Origin: Clostridiales bacterium
Lineage (GTDB): Bacteria > Bacillota > Clostridia > Oscillospirales > Oscillospiraceae
Length of the DNA stretch: 64,000 nucleotides
Direction of reading: 5' to 3'
NCBI GenBank assembly: GCA_021205455.1
Contig: JAJPXL010000089.1
Span: 1-64,000 of the forward strand
The notes beneath the pieces are model-generated. The model worked only from the letters and a program-made list of their open reading frames with translations. It did no database searches and was not told where the DNA came from. Positions 28,849 through 38,114 of this stretch are shown one piece after another; the first letter of the stretch is position 1, and every line of letters starts with the position of its first letter. The position numbers and the translations under genes are program-made.

Positions 28849-30012
28849 ATGGGATTGATGACATTTGCCAAGGTTGCCGTGCGCAACCTGTTCTCCAAGC
28901 CGTACACCACCAATTACCCCTATGAACCGGCGTACTACCCGGAGCGCTCCCGCGGCCGCATTCTGCTGGACCACAGCAAGTGCGTCCTGTGCGGCTTGTG
29001 CAGCACCCATTGCCCGACGGACACCATCTTCATCGACCGGAAGGCCGGCACCTGGAACATGAACCGCTTTGACTGCGTCCAGTGCGGCAACTGCGTAAAG
29101 GTCTGCCCCAAGTCAGCCCTGTCCATCGTGCCCGGTTACTTCACCCCCAATGTGACGAAGCTGATTGAGACGAATCAAATCAAGGCTCCCGCCGCCTTCA
29201 CCGGCAACACGACGGAGCCTGGTGCGATTCCTACCGGCCCGGCTATGGCTGTGCCTGTGGTCAACGACGCCTGTATCCTGTGCGGCGCCTGCGCGGCCCA
29301 GTGTCCTGCCGGAGCCATCACGGTGGAGGATGGCTGGTCCGTCAACGCGGAGGCCTGCCTGGGCTGTGAGGGCTGCATCTCTACCTGTCCGGAGAACGCC
29401 CTGAGCATGAAGAGCGCTGTTGCCCCCGGCCACGAGGCGGCCATGGCTGCCTCCGACAAGGAGTGGGGCGTGCAGCGGAAGCTGGGCCGTCGGCCCTATG
29501 TGCCCCAGTTCGACAAGGACGGGGAGGAAATTCCCGTTCCAGCCTGTACGCTGCCGGACTATGTGGATGAGTGGGCCGACCTGCCGGTGTCCACACCTGA
29601 GAACTGCGTGTACTGCGGCCTCTGCTCCAAGCAGTGCCCCAAGGGTGCCATCGTGGTTGACCGTAAGGAAAAGATCTGGGAAGTGGACAACGCCGAGTGC
29701 ATCCGCTGTGGCATCTGCGTAGAGAACTGCCCGAAGCAGGCCCTGACCCTGCCCGATGTCACCAAGGATGTGCCGGTGGAAGAGGAATCGGACTTTATCA
29801 TCGCCTGCCTGGAGCCGGGTTACAACGCCGAATTTACCGACCTGCCCAGGAAGGGCGACGAGTGTGTGTACTGCTCCCTCTGCGCGAAGAAGTGCCCTGT
29901 GAGCGCATTGACCGTGGACCGCAAGACCAAGACCTGGACGGTGGACAACGAGCTGTGCGTCCGCTGCGGCGTCTGCGCCGGCGTATGCCCCAAGAAGTGC
30001 ATTGAGCTTTAA
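28849..30012 (+). CDS. echF: Polyferredoxin-like EchF subunit with eight 4Fe-4S motifs
   Basis: Eight CxxCxxCxxxCP motifs: CVLCGLCSTHCP, CVQCGNCVKVCP, CILCGACAAQCP, CLGCEGCISTCP, CVYCGLCSKQCP, CIRCGICVENCP, CVYCSLCAKKCP, CVRCGVCAGVCP. Confidence 0.9.
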   Translation: MGLMTFAKVAVRNLFSKPYTTNYPYEPAYYPERSRGRILLDHSKCVLCGLCSTHCPTDTIFIDRKAGTWNMNRFDCVQCGNCVKVCPKSALSIVPGYFTPNVTKLIETNQIKAPAAFTGNTTEPGAIPTGPAMAVPVVNDACILCGACAAQCPAGAITVEDGWSVNAEACLGCEGCISTCPENALSMKSAVAPGHEAAMAASDKEWGVQRKLGRRPYVPQFDKDGEEIPVPACTLPDYVDEWADLPVSTPENCVYCGLCSKQCPKGAIVVDRKEKIWEVDNAECIRCGICVENCPKQALTLPDVTKDVPVEEESDFIIACLEPGYNAEFTDLPRKGDECVYCSLCAKKCPVSALTVDRKTKTWTVDNELCVRCGVCAGVCPKKCIEL

Positions 30013-30075
30013 CTGACTTCGTTCAGCCGCCGGTGGGTCTCCCACCGGCGGACTTTCCAATCGGGGAGGGATTCT

Positions 30076-32340
30076 ATGGCCGCTGTGACGGAGCGCATTA
30101 CCGTATATGGCATGGTGCAGGGCATTGGATTCCGCCCCTTCGTCGCCCGTCTGGCGGAGGAGATGGGGGTCGCCGGTACTGTGCGGAACAGCGGCGGCAT
30201 TGTGGTAGCCGAGGTGACAGGGGAGCAGGCTGTGCTGAATCGCTTTGTGGAGCGGCTGGAAGGGGAGTGCCCCTTCGGGGGCCGCATCGACCGCGTTTCG
30301 CGGGAGCAGCTGCCCTTCAGGCAGGACAGCAGCTTTTCCATTGTGGAGAGCGAACCGGCTTCCGGGGAGCCGCCCCTGATTCCACCCGACCTGCCCACCT
30401 GTCCCCGCTGCGCCCGGGAGCTGCATGATAAAGGGAACCGCCGATACCGCTATCCCTTCATCAGCTGCGTGGCCTGCGGCCCCCGCTACAGCATCATCAA
30501 GGCGCTGCCCTATGACCGATGCAATATCACCATGGATATGTTTCCCATGTGTGAGGACTGCCAAAGGGACTATACGGCCAGGCAGGATGTGCGCCGCCAC
30601 GCCCAGACCATCGCCTGCCACAGCTGCGGCCCGGTGCTGGCGCTGGACACCAGGACGGAGCATCTCAACCGGGAAGCGGCCCTCCGGCGCGGAGTGGAGC
30701 TGCTCAAAAACGGCAGCATTCTCGCCGTGAAGGACATCGGCGGCTATCATCTGGCCTGCAACCCCAATCGGGAGGATGCGAACCGCCGCCTGCGGCAGCT
30801 GAAGGGCCGGGAGAAGAAGCCCTTTGCGGTGCTGTTCCATGACGTAGAGGCGGTGCGGCGGTATTGTTACCTCTCCGACGCGGAGGAGCGGCTGCTGACC
30901 GCTGCACCCCGCCCCATTGTCCTGCTGAAAAAGCGGCCGGGCAAGGATTTCGCGCCCTCCTGCTGCGGCAGCAGCCTGGAAATCGGGGCCATGCTGCCCT
31001 GCAATCCGCTGCAAATCCTCCTGTCGGAGGCGTGCGGCCCCCTGGTGATGACCAGCGGCAACCGCTCCGGCCTGCCGATGATGACGGCGGACGGCCCCAT
31101 GCTGGATTGGCTGCGGGAGAGCGACCTGCTGGACGGGGTGTTCTCCCACGGGCGGGAGATTCTGACCCCGCTGGACGATTCCGTGGTCCGCATCGTAGAG
31201 GGGGAGCCGCAGTTCTTTCGGCGGGCCAGAGGGTATGTGCCGGAGCCAATCATGCTGCAACAAAAGACAAACACCCCGTTCTTTGCAGCGGGGGGAGACT
31301 TGAAGGCCTGCTTTGGGCTGGTCAGTGGCGGGCGGGTTTACCTCAGCCAGCATTTTGGTGACCTGGAGGAGTGGGATGCCTTTCAGTCCTACCAGACTGC
31401 GGCAAAACGAATGGAGAACCTGTTCCAAATTGAGCCGGAGTTCGGCGTCTGCGACGGACACCCAGGGTATTTTTCCGGGAAATACGTCCGTCAGCGCTGC
31501 TCCAGCTGTTCCACCGTCCAGCATCACCACGCCCATATTGCCTCGGTCATGGCGGAGTATGGTTTGACGGGGCCTGTGCTGGGGGTGGCCTTTGATGGCA
31601 CCGGGTATGGCACAGATGGCACAATCTGGGGCGGGGAATTTTTGCTCTGCACCGGCCCAGACATGGCTCGTGTGGGCCACATCGCCGCTGTTCCCTTATT
31701 GGGCGGCGATGAGAGCGCCAGAAACGCAGATGCCAGCCTGACGGGCTATTTGCTCCACGCCGGACTGAGCAGGGAAGGGGAGCGCAGCCAAACGGTGGAG
31801 GCGGCGCTCCGGCTGGGCGTCAACACAGTGCGCTCCTCCTCTATAGGGCGGCTGTTTGACGCTGCGGCGGCCCTGCTGGACATCTGCCACTACAATAGCT
31901 ACGAAGGGGAATGCGCTATCCTCCTGGAGCAGGCGGCGGCAAAGGCAGAAGATGCCTACCCCTTGCCCATCCCAGTGCAGGAGCAGGACGGCTGCCTCGT
32001 GGGGGACAGCGCCGCCCTCCTGCAGGCCATGTGGGAAGGGCAGGAAAAAGGCGCGTCCCCTGCGTCGCTGGCCCTGGGCTTCCACCATGCCGTGGCGGAG
32101 CTGACCCTGACGATTTGCCAGCGCCAACGGGCGGCCGACGGCGTGAAGCAGGTGGCCCTGTCCGGCGGAACCTTTCAAAACCGCATCCTGTTGGAGCGTA
32201 CCGCGGCGCTGCTGCGGGCGGACGGCTTCACCGTTTACTACAACCGTCAGGTGCCGCCGGGTGATGGCGGGCTTGCCCTTGGGCAGGCCTGGGTCACGAT
32301 TTTGGCGCAGCAGAGCGACGGATCAGCAGACAATTCATAG
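30076..32340 (+). CDS. hypF: Carbamoyltransferase HypF
   Basis: Acylphosphatase N-terminus, CPRCARELHD / CPMCEDC-type zinc motifs, QHHHAHIASVMAEYGL, VALSGGTFQNRIL. Confidence 0.96.
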   Translation: MAAVTERITVYGMVQGIGFRPFVARLAEEMGVAGTVRNSGGIVVAEVTGEQAVLNRFVERLEGECPFGGRIDRVSREQLPFRQDSSFSIVESEPASGEPPLIPPDLPTCPRCARELHDKGNRRYRYPFISCVACGPRYSIIKALPYDRCNITMDMFPMCEDCQRDYTARQDVRRHAQTIACHSCGPVLALDTRTEHLNREAALRRGVELLKNGSILAVKDIGGYHLACNPNREDANRRLRQLKGREKKPFAVLFHDVEAVRRYCYLSDAEERLLTAAPRPIVLLKKRPGKDFAPSCCGSSLEIGAMLPCNPLQILLSEACGPLVMTSGNRSGLPMMTADGPMLDWLRESDLLDGVFSHGREILTPLDDSVVRIVEGEPQFFRRARGYVPEPIMLQQKTNTPFFAAGGDLKACFGLVSGGRVYLSQHFGDLEEWDAFQSYQTAAKRMENLFQIEPEFGVCDGHPGYFSGKYVRQRCSSCSTVQHHHAHIASVMAEYGLTGPVLGVAFDGTGYGTDGTIWGGEFLLCTGPDMARVGHIAAVPLLGGDESARNADASLTGYLLHAGLSREGERSQTVEAALRLGVNTVRSSSIGRLFDAAAALLDICHYNSYEGECAILLEQAAAKAEDAYPLPIPVQEQDGCLVGDSAALLQAMWEGQEKGASPASLALGFHHAVAELTLTICQRQRAADGVKQVALSGGTFQNRILLERTAALLRADGFTVYYNRQVPPGDGGLALGQAWVTILAQQSDGSADNS

Positions 32341-32352
32341 GAGGAAGGACGT

Positions 32353-32571
32353 ATGTGCGTTGCATTGCCAGGCAGAGTGACGGCGGTGGAAGGCCGCATC
32401 GCCACGGTGGATTTTAGCGGAAATATCGTTCGGGCTCAGGCGGGACTGGTGCCGGTGAAGGTGGGAGACTGGGTGCTGGTACACGCGGGCTGCATCCTAC
32501 AGACAGTAGGCTCATCTGAAGCGGAGGAGCTGGTGGACATCTTCCGGGAGGTGGAGCAGCTTGGCGTTTGA
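32353..32571 (+). CDS. hypC: Hydrogenase maturation chaperone HypC
   Basis: MCVALPGRVTAVEG ... VGDWVLVHAGCIL. Confidence 0.96.
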   Translation: MCVALPGRVTAVEGRIATVDFSGNIVRAQAGLVPVKVGDWVLVHAGCILQTVGSSEAEELVDIFREVEQLGV

Positions 32572-33619
32572 CTTGGATTCGGTCAAGGCCTATCTGGCCT
32601 CCTATGACGGGCCGCCTGTGCGGATTATGGAGGTGTGCGGCAGCCACACCGCTGCCATTTCCAAGCTGGGGATTCCCTCGATGCTCAGCGAAAAAATCCA
32701 GCTGATTTCCGGCCCAGGCTGCCCTGTCTGCGTCACGCCCACGGCCTATATCGACCGATTGATCGACCTGAGCCTGACCGAGGGCTGCGCAGTCTGCACC
32801 TTCGGCGATCTGATGCGGGTGCCGGGAAGCCGGGACAGGGAAGTGCGCACCCTGAACCTGGCGAAGGGGAGAGGGGGTAAAGTTTATATGCTTTACTCGC
32901 CAATGGAAATCCTCCTTTTGGCGGAACAGCACCCGGAATGGACCTGGTACTTTGCCGCCGTGGGCTTTGAAACCACCACGCCGGTTTATGCTTTACTGCT
33001 GCAAGCCTTAGAGGAAAAGGGAATCACCAACGTGAAGCTGGTGACGGCCCTGAAAACCATGCCTTCTGTGATTGCGCATTTGTGCGAAAATGGCGCGAAT
33101 ATTGACGCTTTTCTTGCGCCTGGTCATGTCAGCGTCGTAACAGGGAGCCAGGTGTTCCAACCGCTGGCGGAGCGGTATCAGCTGCCCTTTGTCGTGTCCG
33201 GCTTCCAGGGCGGCGAGCTGTTGGCTGCAATCTATGGGGCGGTGCGCTCCGTGGGGCAGGGCCGCGTGCTGAACCTGTATCCCTCCGTGGTAACAGAACA
33301 GGGAAACTGTGAAGCACAAACCCTTGTCAGCCACTATTTCCAGCCGTGCTCGGCTGTTTGGCGGGGCATGGGGGAAATCGTCGGCTCCGGCATGATGCTT
33401 TGCCCTGAGTTTTCCGCTTACGAAGGGGGCAGCGCCGGTTTGAACCGGGACAACGCCAATCCGGCCTGCTCCTGTGGTGCGGTTTTATCCGGCAGGCTGC
33501 GGCCCCAGGACTGTCCCCTCTTCGGCAGGGGATGCACCCCAATGAACCCCCAGGGGGCGTGCATGGTCTCCACCGAGGGGAGCTGCTTTCAGTATTTGAC
33601 GAATCATCGTGACAGGTAG
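32561..33619 (+). CDS. hypD: Hydrogenase maturation protein HypD
   Basis: MEVCGSHTAAISKLG, GPGCPVCVTP, AVGFETTTP; TTG start overlapping hypC. Confidence 0.96.
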   Translation: MAFDLDSVKAYLASYDGPPVRIMEVCGSHTAAISKLGIPSMLSEKIQLISGPGCPVCVTPTAYIDRLIDLSLTEGCAVCTFGDLMRVPGSRDREVRTLNLAKGRGGKVYMLYSPMEILLLAEQHPEWTWYFAAVGFETTTPVYALLLQALEEKGITNVKLVTALKTMPSVIAHLCENGANIDAFLAPGHVSVVTGSQVFQPLAERYQLPFVVSGFQGGELLAAIYGAVRSVGQGRVLNLYPSVVTEQGNCEAQTLVSHYFQPCSAVWRGMGEIVGSGMMLCPEFSAYEGGSAGLNRDNANPACSCGAVLSGRLRPQDCPLFGRGCTPMNPQGACMVSTEGSCFQYLTNHRDR

Positions 33620-34615
33620 GTGTTCACCATGAAAATCACTATGGCCCACGGTGCCGGCGGCAGAGCCACCGGAGAATTGATTGGGCGAATTTTCGCCCGC
33701 CACTTCGATAACGAGATTTTGAACCAGATGGAGGACAGTGCCGTGGTGCCCGCCTCCGGGCACATCGCCCTGACCACAGACAGCTTCGTGGTGACGCCGC
33801 TGACCTTCCCCGGCGGGGATATTGGGCGGCTGTGCGTCTGCGGTACGGTGAACGATTTGGCCATGCGTGGCGCGATTCCCCAATACCTGACCTGCGGCTT
33901 TATCCTGGAGGAGGGGCTGGACAGCGCGCTGCTGGAAACCCTGGTGGCGAGCATGGCCGCCACGGCCCGAGAGGCCGGAGTGACCATTGTGGCCGGCGAC
34001 ACCAAGGTCGTGGAAGGCCAGGGCGGCCTCTATGTCAACACCGCCGGTGTGGGCTTTGTCCCGGACGGGGTGGAGATTTCCGCAACCTGCTGCACTCCGG
34101 GGGACGTTGTGCTGGTGTCCGGCGACTTGGGCGACCATCATGCCTGCATCCTCAGCCAGCGCATGGGGATTCAAACCGGCATTCAGAGTGATTGCGCCCC
34201 CCTCGGCGGGATGGTGCAGGAGCTGCTGGAGGCGGGCATCCAGGTGCACGCCCTCCGGGATGTGACCCGGGGCGGCCTTGCCACCGTCTTAAAGGAATTG
34301 GCTGAGGCATCCGGATGCAGCATCACCCTGGAGGAGGAAGCCCTTCCGGTGAACCCCCAGGTGCGGGATTTCTGCGGCCTGCTGGGGCTGGACCCGCTCT
34401 ATATGGGCAACGAAGGTAAGCTGGTTGCTATCCTCCCGGCTGCCCAGGCCGAGGATGCCCTGGCGGTGCTTCGGCGGAACAGATACGGTGGCCACGCCGC
34501 CTGCATCGGCACAGTTGGAGACGAAGAACCTGGCCTCCTGACAATCAAGACCTCCATCGGCGGCAGGCGGGCGCTGGATGTGCTACAGGACGAAGGGTTG
34601 CCCAGAATCTGCTAA
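33620..34615 (+). CDS. hypE: Hydrogenase maturation protein HypE
   Basis: MAHGAGGRATGELI; C-terminal PRIC motif. Confidence 0.96.
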   Translation: MFTMKITMAHGAGGRATGELIGRIFARHFDNEILNQMEDSAVVPASGHIALTTDSFVVTPLTFPGGDIGRLCVCGTVNDLAMRGAIPQYLTCGFILEEGLDSALLETLVASMAATAREAGVTIVAGDTKVVEGQGGLYVNTAGVGFVPDGVEISATCCTPGDVVLVSGDLGDHHACILSQRMGIQTGIQSDCAPLGGMVQELLEAGIQVHALRDVTRGGLATVLKELAEASGCSITLEEEALPVNPQVRDFCGLLGLDPLYMGNEGKLVAILPAAQAEDALAVLRRNRYGGHAACIGTVGDEEPGLLTIKTSIGGRRALDVLQDEGLPRIC

Positions 34616-34634
34616 TTTACTGTGTATAACAGCG

Positions 34635-34686
34635 TTTGGCGGCTATTTTGTGTCTTTTCTGACGCAAAATGGCCGCCAAATTTTTT
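34635..34686 (+). terminator. Terminator of the ech-hyp operon
   Basis: 20-bp stem TTTGGCGGCTATTTTGTGTC / GACGCAAAATGGCCGCCAAA followed by a T-run. Confidence 0.85.
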
Positions 34687-34713
34687 ACATAAAATAATAA
34701 GGAGAGGTTCCCT

Positions 34714-35418
34714 TCACTTTTTTTCACTTGCGGCCTGCACCGGATTGCCATATTCGTCCAGCGCCTTCCATTTGCGGACAAACTCCGGCACCAGCACCCC
34801 GTCGGTCGATGCCTGCCATTGGCAGTAGAGCGCCTTGGCAAAATCCACCCGTGTTTTGCTGTGAGGGAAGCGCAGATACCTGGGATTTAAGTCCCAGATG
34901 CGCACCCGATCCAGGCCGTCAGCGTCCTTTAAGAGCTTTGCCAGCAGGGTGCCCCGCGCCCTGTCCTGCACCTGGTATCGCTCCAGCATCTGGGGCAGAA
35001 GGGCATCGTCCCTGGCGTGAACGTCTACCGCTGCGCAAATCTCTGCCAGATCCTCCCCGGTGCGGCCGGTCAGCTCCCCCAGCCGCCGGGCAGAGCGTCG
35101 GCCATGCTCGGTGTCCTCCCGGTCGTTGATGCGGCCCACATCGTGGTAAGCGCAGGCGTCCAGCAGCAGACTGGTGTCCGCTTCGGTGCAGCCCTCCTCC
35201 ATGGCCCCCATGGCTCCGTGGCAGATGGTGCGTACAATGTGGCCCACGCCGTGAAGGCTGCTCTCATAGAGGGCGTCCCGGTTCAGCCGGTTCAGCGCGT
35301 CGGCGCAGCAGACAGCGTAGGGGCTTTTCAGAAACCGGGTCACCAGAGGGGCGTCCGCGCCCCAATCCGCGCTGCGCAGGAGGGTCATCAGCCGTTCGCC
35401 GTCATCCATTTCGTTCAC
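34714..35418 (-). CDS. HD-domain phosphohydrolase
   Basis: SLHGVGHIVRTICHG, LLDACAYHDVGRINDREDTEHGRRSARRL; ATGA overlap with pcrA. Confidence 0.85.
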   Translation of the reverse strand: MNEMDDGERLMTLLRSADWGADAPLVTRFLKSPYAVCCADALNRLNRDALYESSLHGVGHIVRTICHGAMGAMEEGCTEADTSLLLDACAYHDVGRINDREDTEHGRRSARRLGELTGRTGEDLAEICAAVDVHARDDALLPQMLERYQVQDRARGTLLAKLLKDADGLDRVRIWDLNPRYLRFPHSKTRVDFAKALYCQWQASTDGVLVPEFVRKWKALDEYGNPVQAASEKK

Positions 35419-37919
35419 TCCTTCCGCTTCATGTGCTGCACGGCCGCCTTCAGCATCAGCCGTTTCGTGCCCACTGTGTCGAAGGCGATTTCCACCAGCG
35501 CATCGCCGCCCATGGGCAGCACGCTGACAATCATGCCACGGCCAAAGGCGGTGTGCTCCACCACGGTGCCCTTCTGGTACTGGCTGAGCAGTTGGAAGGA
35601 CGCCTGCACCGCCCGCTGACCAGTGGGCTTCGCGTCGTGGTGAATGCTGATGCCGCCGCCCATGGGGCCGCGGCTCCTCTGGGATTGGTGCGACTGCCTG
35701 CCATAGCGGCTGCCCTGCCCATGCTCGGCGTTTTCCTGGCTGGCCTGGGGCTGGTCGCTGTCCTTCCAGCGGCCCCCGTACTCCCGCTTGTCGGCCTCAT
35801 AGGCCCGACCACTTTTCTCCAAATATTCTTCGGGAATTTCCTCAATAAAGCGGGAGGGGCGGTTGGAGTTGGTGCGTCCGAACAGCATCCGCTGAGTGGC
35901 GGAGGTCAGGAACAGCCGCTCCTTGGCCCTGGTCATGGCCACATAGCACAGCCGCCGTTCCTCCTCCATCTCCTCATGCTCGCCAATGGAGCGCAGGCCC
36001 GGGAAGATGCCTTCCTCCACCCCGGCCACAAAGACCCAAGGGAATTCCAGCCCCTTGGCGGCGTGCATGGTCATCATCAGGACGCAGTTGTCGCTGTCCT
36101 GGGCGCTGTCCAGGTCGGTGTAAAGGGCCACTTCGTCCAGGAAACCCGCCAGGGTTGGTTGGACGGCGTTCTCCACATAGGATTGAATGTTGGACCGCAG
36201 CTCCCTGACGTTCTCAATACGATTCCGGTTTTCAAAGGTGTTCTTGGCTTCCAGCGCCGCCACATAGCCGGTGGCGGTCACCACCTCATCGTAGAAGTCG
36301 CAGAGGTCCATCAACTCCGATTTCCGGCGCAAATCGTCGATCATGGCGAGGAATGCGTCCAGCTTGGCGCTGCTCTTAGCCAGCGCCGGGTAGGAGCGGG
36401 ACTTGCGGAGAATGGCGGCAATCGGCTGATTCTCCTGATGCGCCAGCTCAGTGGCGCTGTCCACCGTCTTGGCCCCAATGCCGCGGGCGGGCACGTTGAT
36501 GATGCGGCGGAGGCGCAGGTCGTCCGCCTCGTTGTGAATCACGCAGAGGTAGGACAGCATATCCTTGATCTCCGCCCGGTCAAAGAATTTCATGCCCCCG
36601 ATCACCTTATAGGGGATGCCGTTGCGCTTGAAGCCCTGCTCGATGGCGTTGGATTGGGCGTTCATCCGGTACAGCACGGCGCAATCCTTCCACGCCATGC
36701 CGGAGCTGACTGCCAGCATGATTTGGGCGGAGATGTACTGGGCCTCGTCCGACTCATTGACGGCGGAGTAGCATTTGATCTTTTCCCCGTCGGGATGCTC
36801 CGTCCACAGGTTTTTGCCCTTGCGCTCGGTGTTGTTGCCGATGACGGCGTTGGCCGCGCGCAGGATGTTCTTGGTGGAGCGGTAGTTCTGCTCCAAGCGG
36901 ATAACACGGGTGCCTTGATACTGATGCTCGAACTGTAGGATATTCTCAATGGTGGCGCCGCGGAAGCGATAGATGGACTGGTCGTCATCACCCACCACGC
37001 AGATGTTTTCCCACTTTCCCGCCAGGAGGGATACCAGAAGGTATTGAAGGTGGTTGGTGTCCTGGTACTCATCCACCAGCACATAGCGGAATTTATCCTG
37101 CCAGTAGGAGCGCACCTCCTCATTTGCCTCCAGCAGCCGCACCGTATGTAGGATAAGGTCGTCAAAGTCCAGGGCGTCAGCCTCCCACAGGCGGTGCTCA
37201 TACTCCTGGTAGACCCTGGCGATCTGCTGCTTGTGAAGGTCCCCGGAGTCCCTGGCCTTCTGGGCGTAATCCCCGGCCAACAGCATCTCCTCCTTGGCCT
37301 TGGAGATGGCGGAGAGGACGGCGCGGGGGGCCAGCGTCCGGTCATCCAGGTTGAAGGATTTCAGCACATCCTTCACCACCCGGAGGGAATCATCTGTGTC
37401 GTAAATGGTGAAGGAGGTGGAAAAGCCGAGCTGGTCAATATGCCTGCGCAGGATGCGGACGCAGGCGGAGTGGAAGGTGGAGGCCCAGATGCCATCCGCC
37501 TCCACCCCCAGTCGGGCGGCCAGCCGTTCCTTCAGCTCACCGGCGGCCTTATTGGTGAAGGTGATGGCGAGGATGGACCAGGGCGTGACCGGATGGCACC
37601 GGCACAGCATTTCCGCCCGGCGGGTGCCCTCCGGAGAAGGATGGGCCAAATAGCCCTCCAGAAACTCCACATCCTCAGGGGCAGCCCAATCCGGCGTCTC
37701 GTCGCACTGGGGGTCGCTGCCGCAGCCGTATTTAATCAGGTTGGAGATGCGGTCGATCAGCACCGTCGTCTTTCCGCTGCCCGCCCCGGCCAGCAGCAGC
37801 AGCGGGCCTTCTGTGGCAAAGACGCCCTGGCGCTGCTCCGGGTTCAGGTGCAGGTATTCTGTTTCAATGACGGCCCGCCGCAGCTGACAGAAGCGCTGGG
37901 CCTGTGCAGTTTCCAACAT
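35415..37919 (-). CDS. pcrA: UvrD/PcrA-type superfamily 1 DNA helicase
   Basis: LNPEQRQGVFATEGPLLLLAGAGSGKTTVLI, VDEYQDTNHLQY, VVGDDDQSIYRFRGA, MTMHAAKGLEFPWVF. Confidence 0.96.
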   Translation of the reverse strand: MLETAQAQRFCQLRRAVIETEYLHLNPEQRQGVFATEGPLLLLAGAGSGKTTVLIDRISNLIKYGCGSDPQCDETPDWAAPEDVEFLEGYLAHPSPEGTRRAEMLCRCHPVTPWSILAITFTNKAAGELKERLAARLGVEADGIWASTFHSACVRILRRHIDQLGFSTSFTIYDTDDSLRVVKDVLKSFNLDDRTLAPRAVLSAISKAKEEMLLAGDYAQKARDSGDLHKQQIARVYQEYEHRLWEADALDFDDLILHTVRLLEANEEVRSYWQDKFRYVLVDEYQDTNHLQYLLVSLLAGKWENICVVGDDDQSIYRFRGATIENILQFEHQYQGTRVIRLEQNYRSTKNILRAANAVIGNNTERKGKNLWTEHPDGEKIKCYSAVNESDEAQYISAQIMLAVSSGMAWKDCAVLYRMNAQSNAIEQGFKRNGIPYKVIGGMKFFDRAEIKDMLSYLCVIHNEADDLRLRRIINVPARGIGAKTVDSATELAHQENQPIAAILRKSRSYPALAKSSAKLDAFLAMIDDLRRKSELMDLCDFYDEVVTATGYVAALEAKNTFENRNRIENVRELRSNIQSYVENAVQPTLAGFLDEVALYTDLDSAQDSDNCVLMMTMHAAKGLEFPWVFVAGVEEGIFPGLRSIGEHEEMEEERRLCYVAMTRAKERLFLTSATQRMLFGRTNSNRPSRFIEEIPEEYLEKSGRAYEADKREYGGRWKDSDQPQASQENAEHGQGSRYGRQSHQSQRSRGPMGGGISIHHDAKPTGQRAVQASFQLLSQYQKGTVVEHTAFGRGMIVSVLPMGGDALVEIAFDTVGTKRLMLKAAVQHMKRKE

Positions 37920-37965
37920 ATCAAAATTCCCCTATTCTATTGATACAATCATCGGTTCTGACCTT

Positions 37966-37994
37966 ATTTTACGCCTTTTCTTTCTGGATTGCAA
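37966..37994 (-). promoter_or_regulatory. Putative pcrA promoter
   Basis: Minus strand TTGCAA, 17-bp spacer, TAAAAT. Confidence 0.55.
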
Positions 37995-38050
37995 CTGGAG
38001 AATCTGGCCTGGAACCTTTGGCCTTTTTCACAGGAATCCCCTCCAGCCCC

Positions 38051-38079
38051 TTGACAGCAGTCGAACAAATGTTTATAAT
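38051..38079 (+). promoter_or_regulatory. Perfect-consensus sigma70 promoter of the radical SAM operon
   Basis: TTGACA (38051-38056), 17-bp spacer, TATAAT (38074-38079). Confidence 0.9.
38063..38074. promoter_or_regulatory. LexA/SOS-box-like site 1 (in promoter spacer)
   Basis: cGAAC-AAAT-GTTT; one mismatch from the GAAC-N4-GTTC core. Confidence 0.55.
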
Positions 38080-38081
38080 TA

Positions 38082-38093
38082 GAACATCAGTTC
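38082..38093. promoter_or_regulatory. LexA/SOS box 2 (on predicted transcription start)
   Basis: aGAAC-ATCA-GTTCg; exact GAAC-N4-GTTC core of Firmicutes LexA boxes. Confidence 0.75.
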
Positions 38094-38114
38094 GATAGAA
38101 GGGAGGACGTCACT

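Noticed and set aside
29113-31680. 855-aa minus-strand ORF across echF/hypF
   Set aside because: Spans two well-supported + strand genes; low-information composition typical of antisense frames in high-GC DNA.
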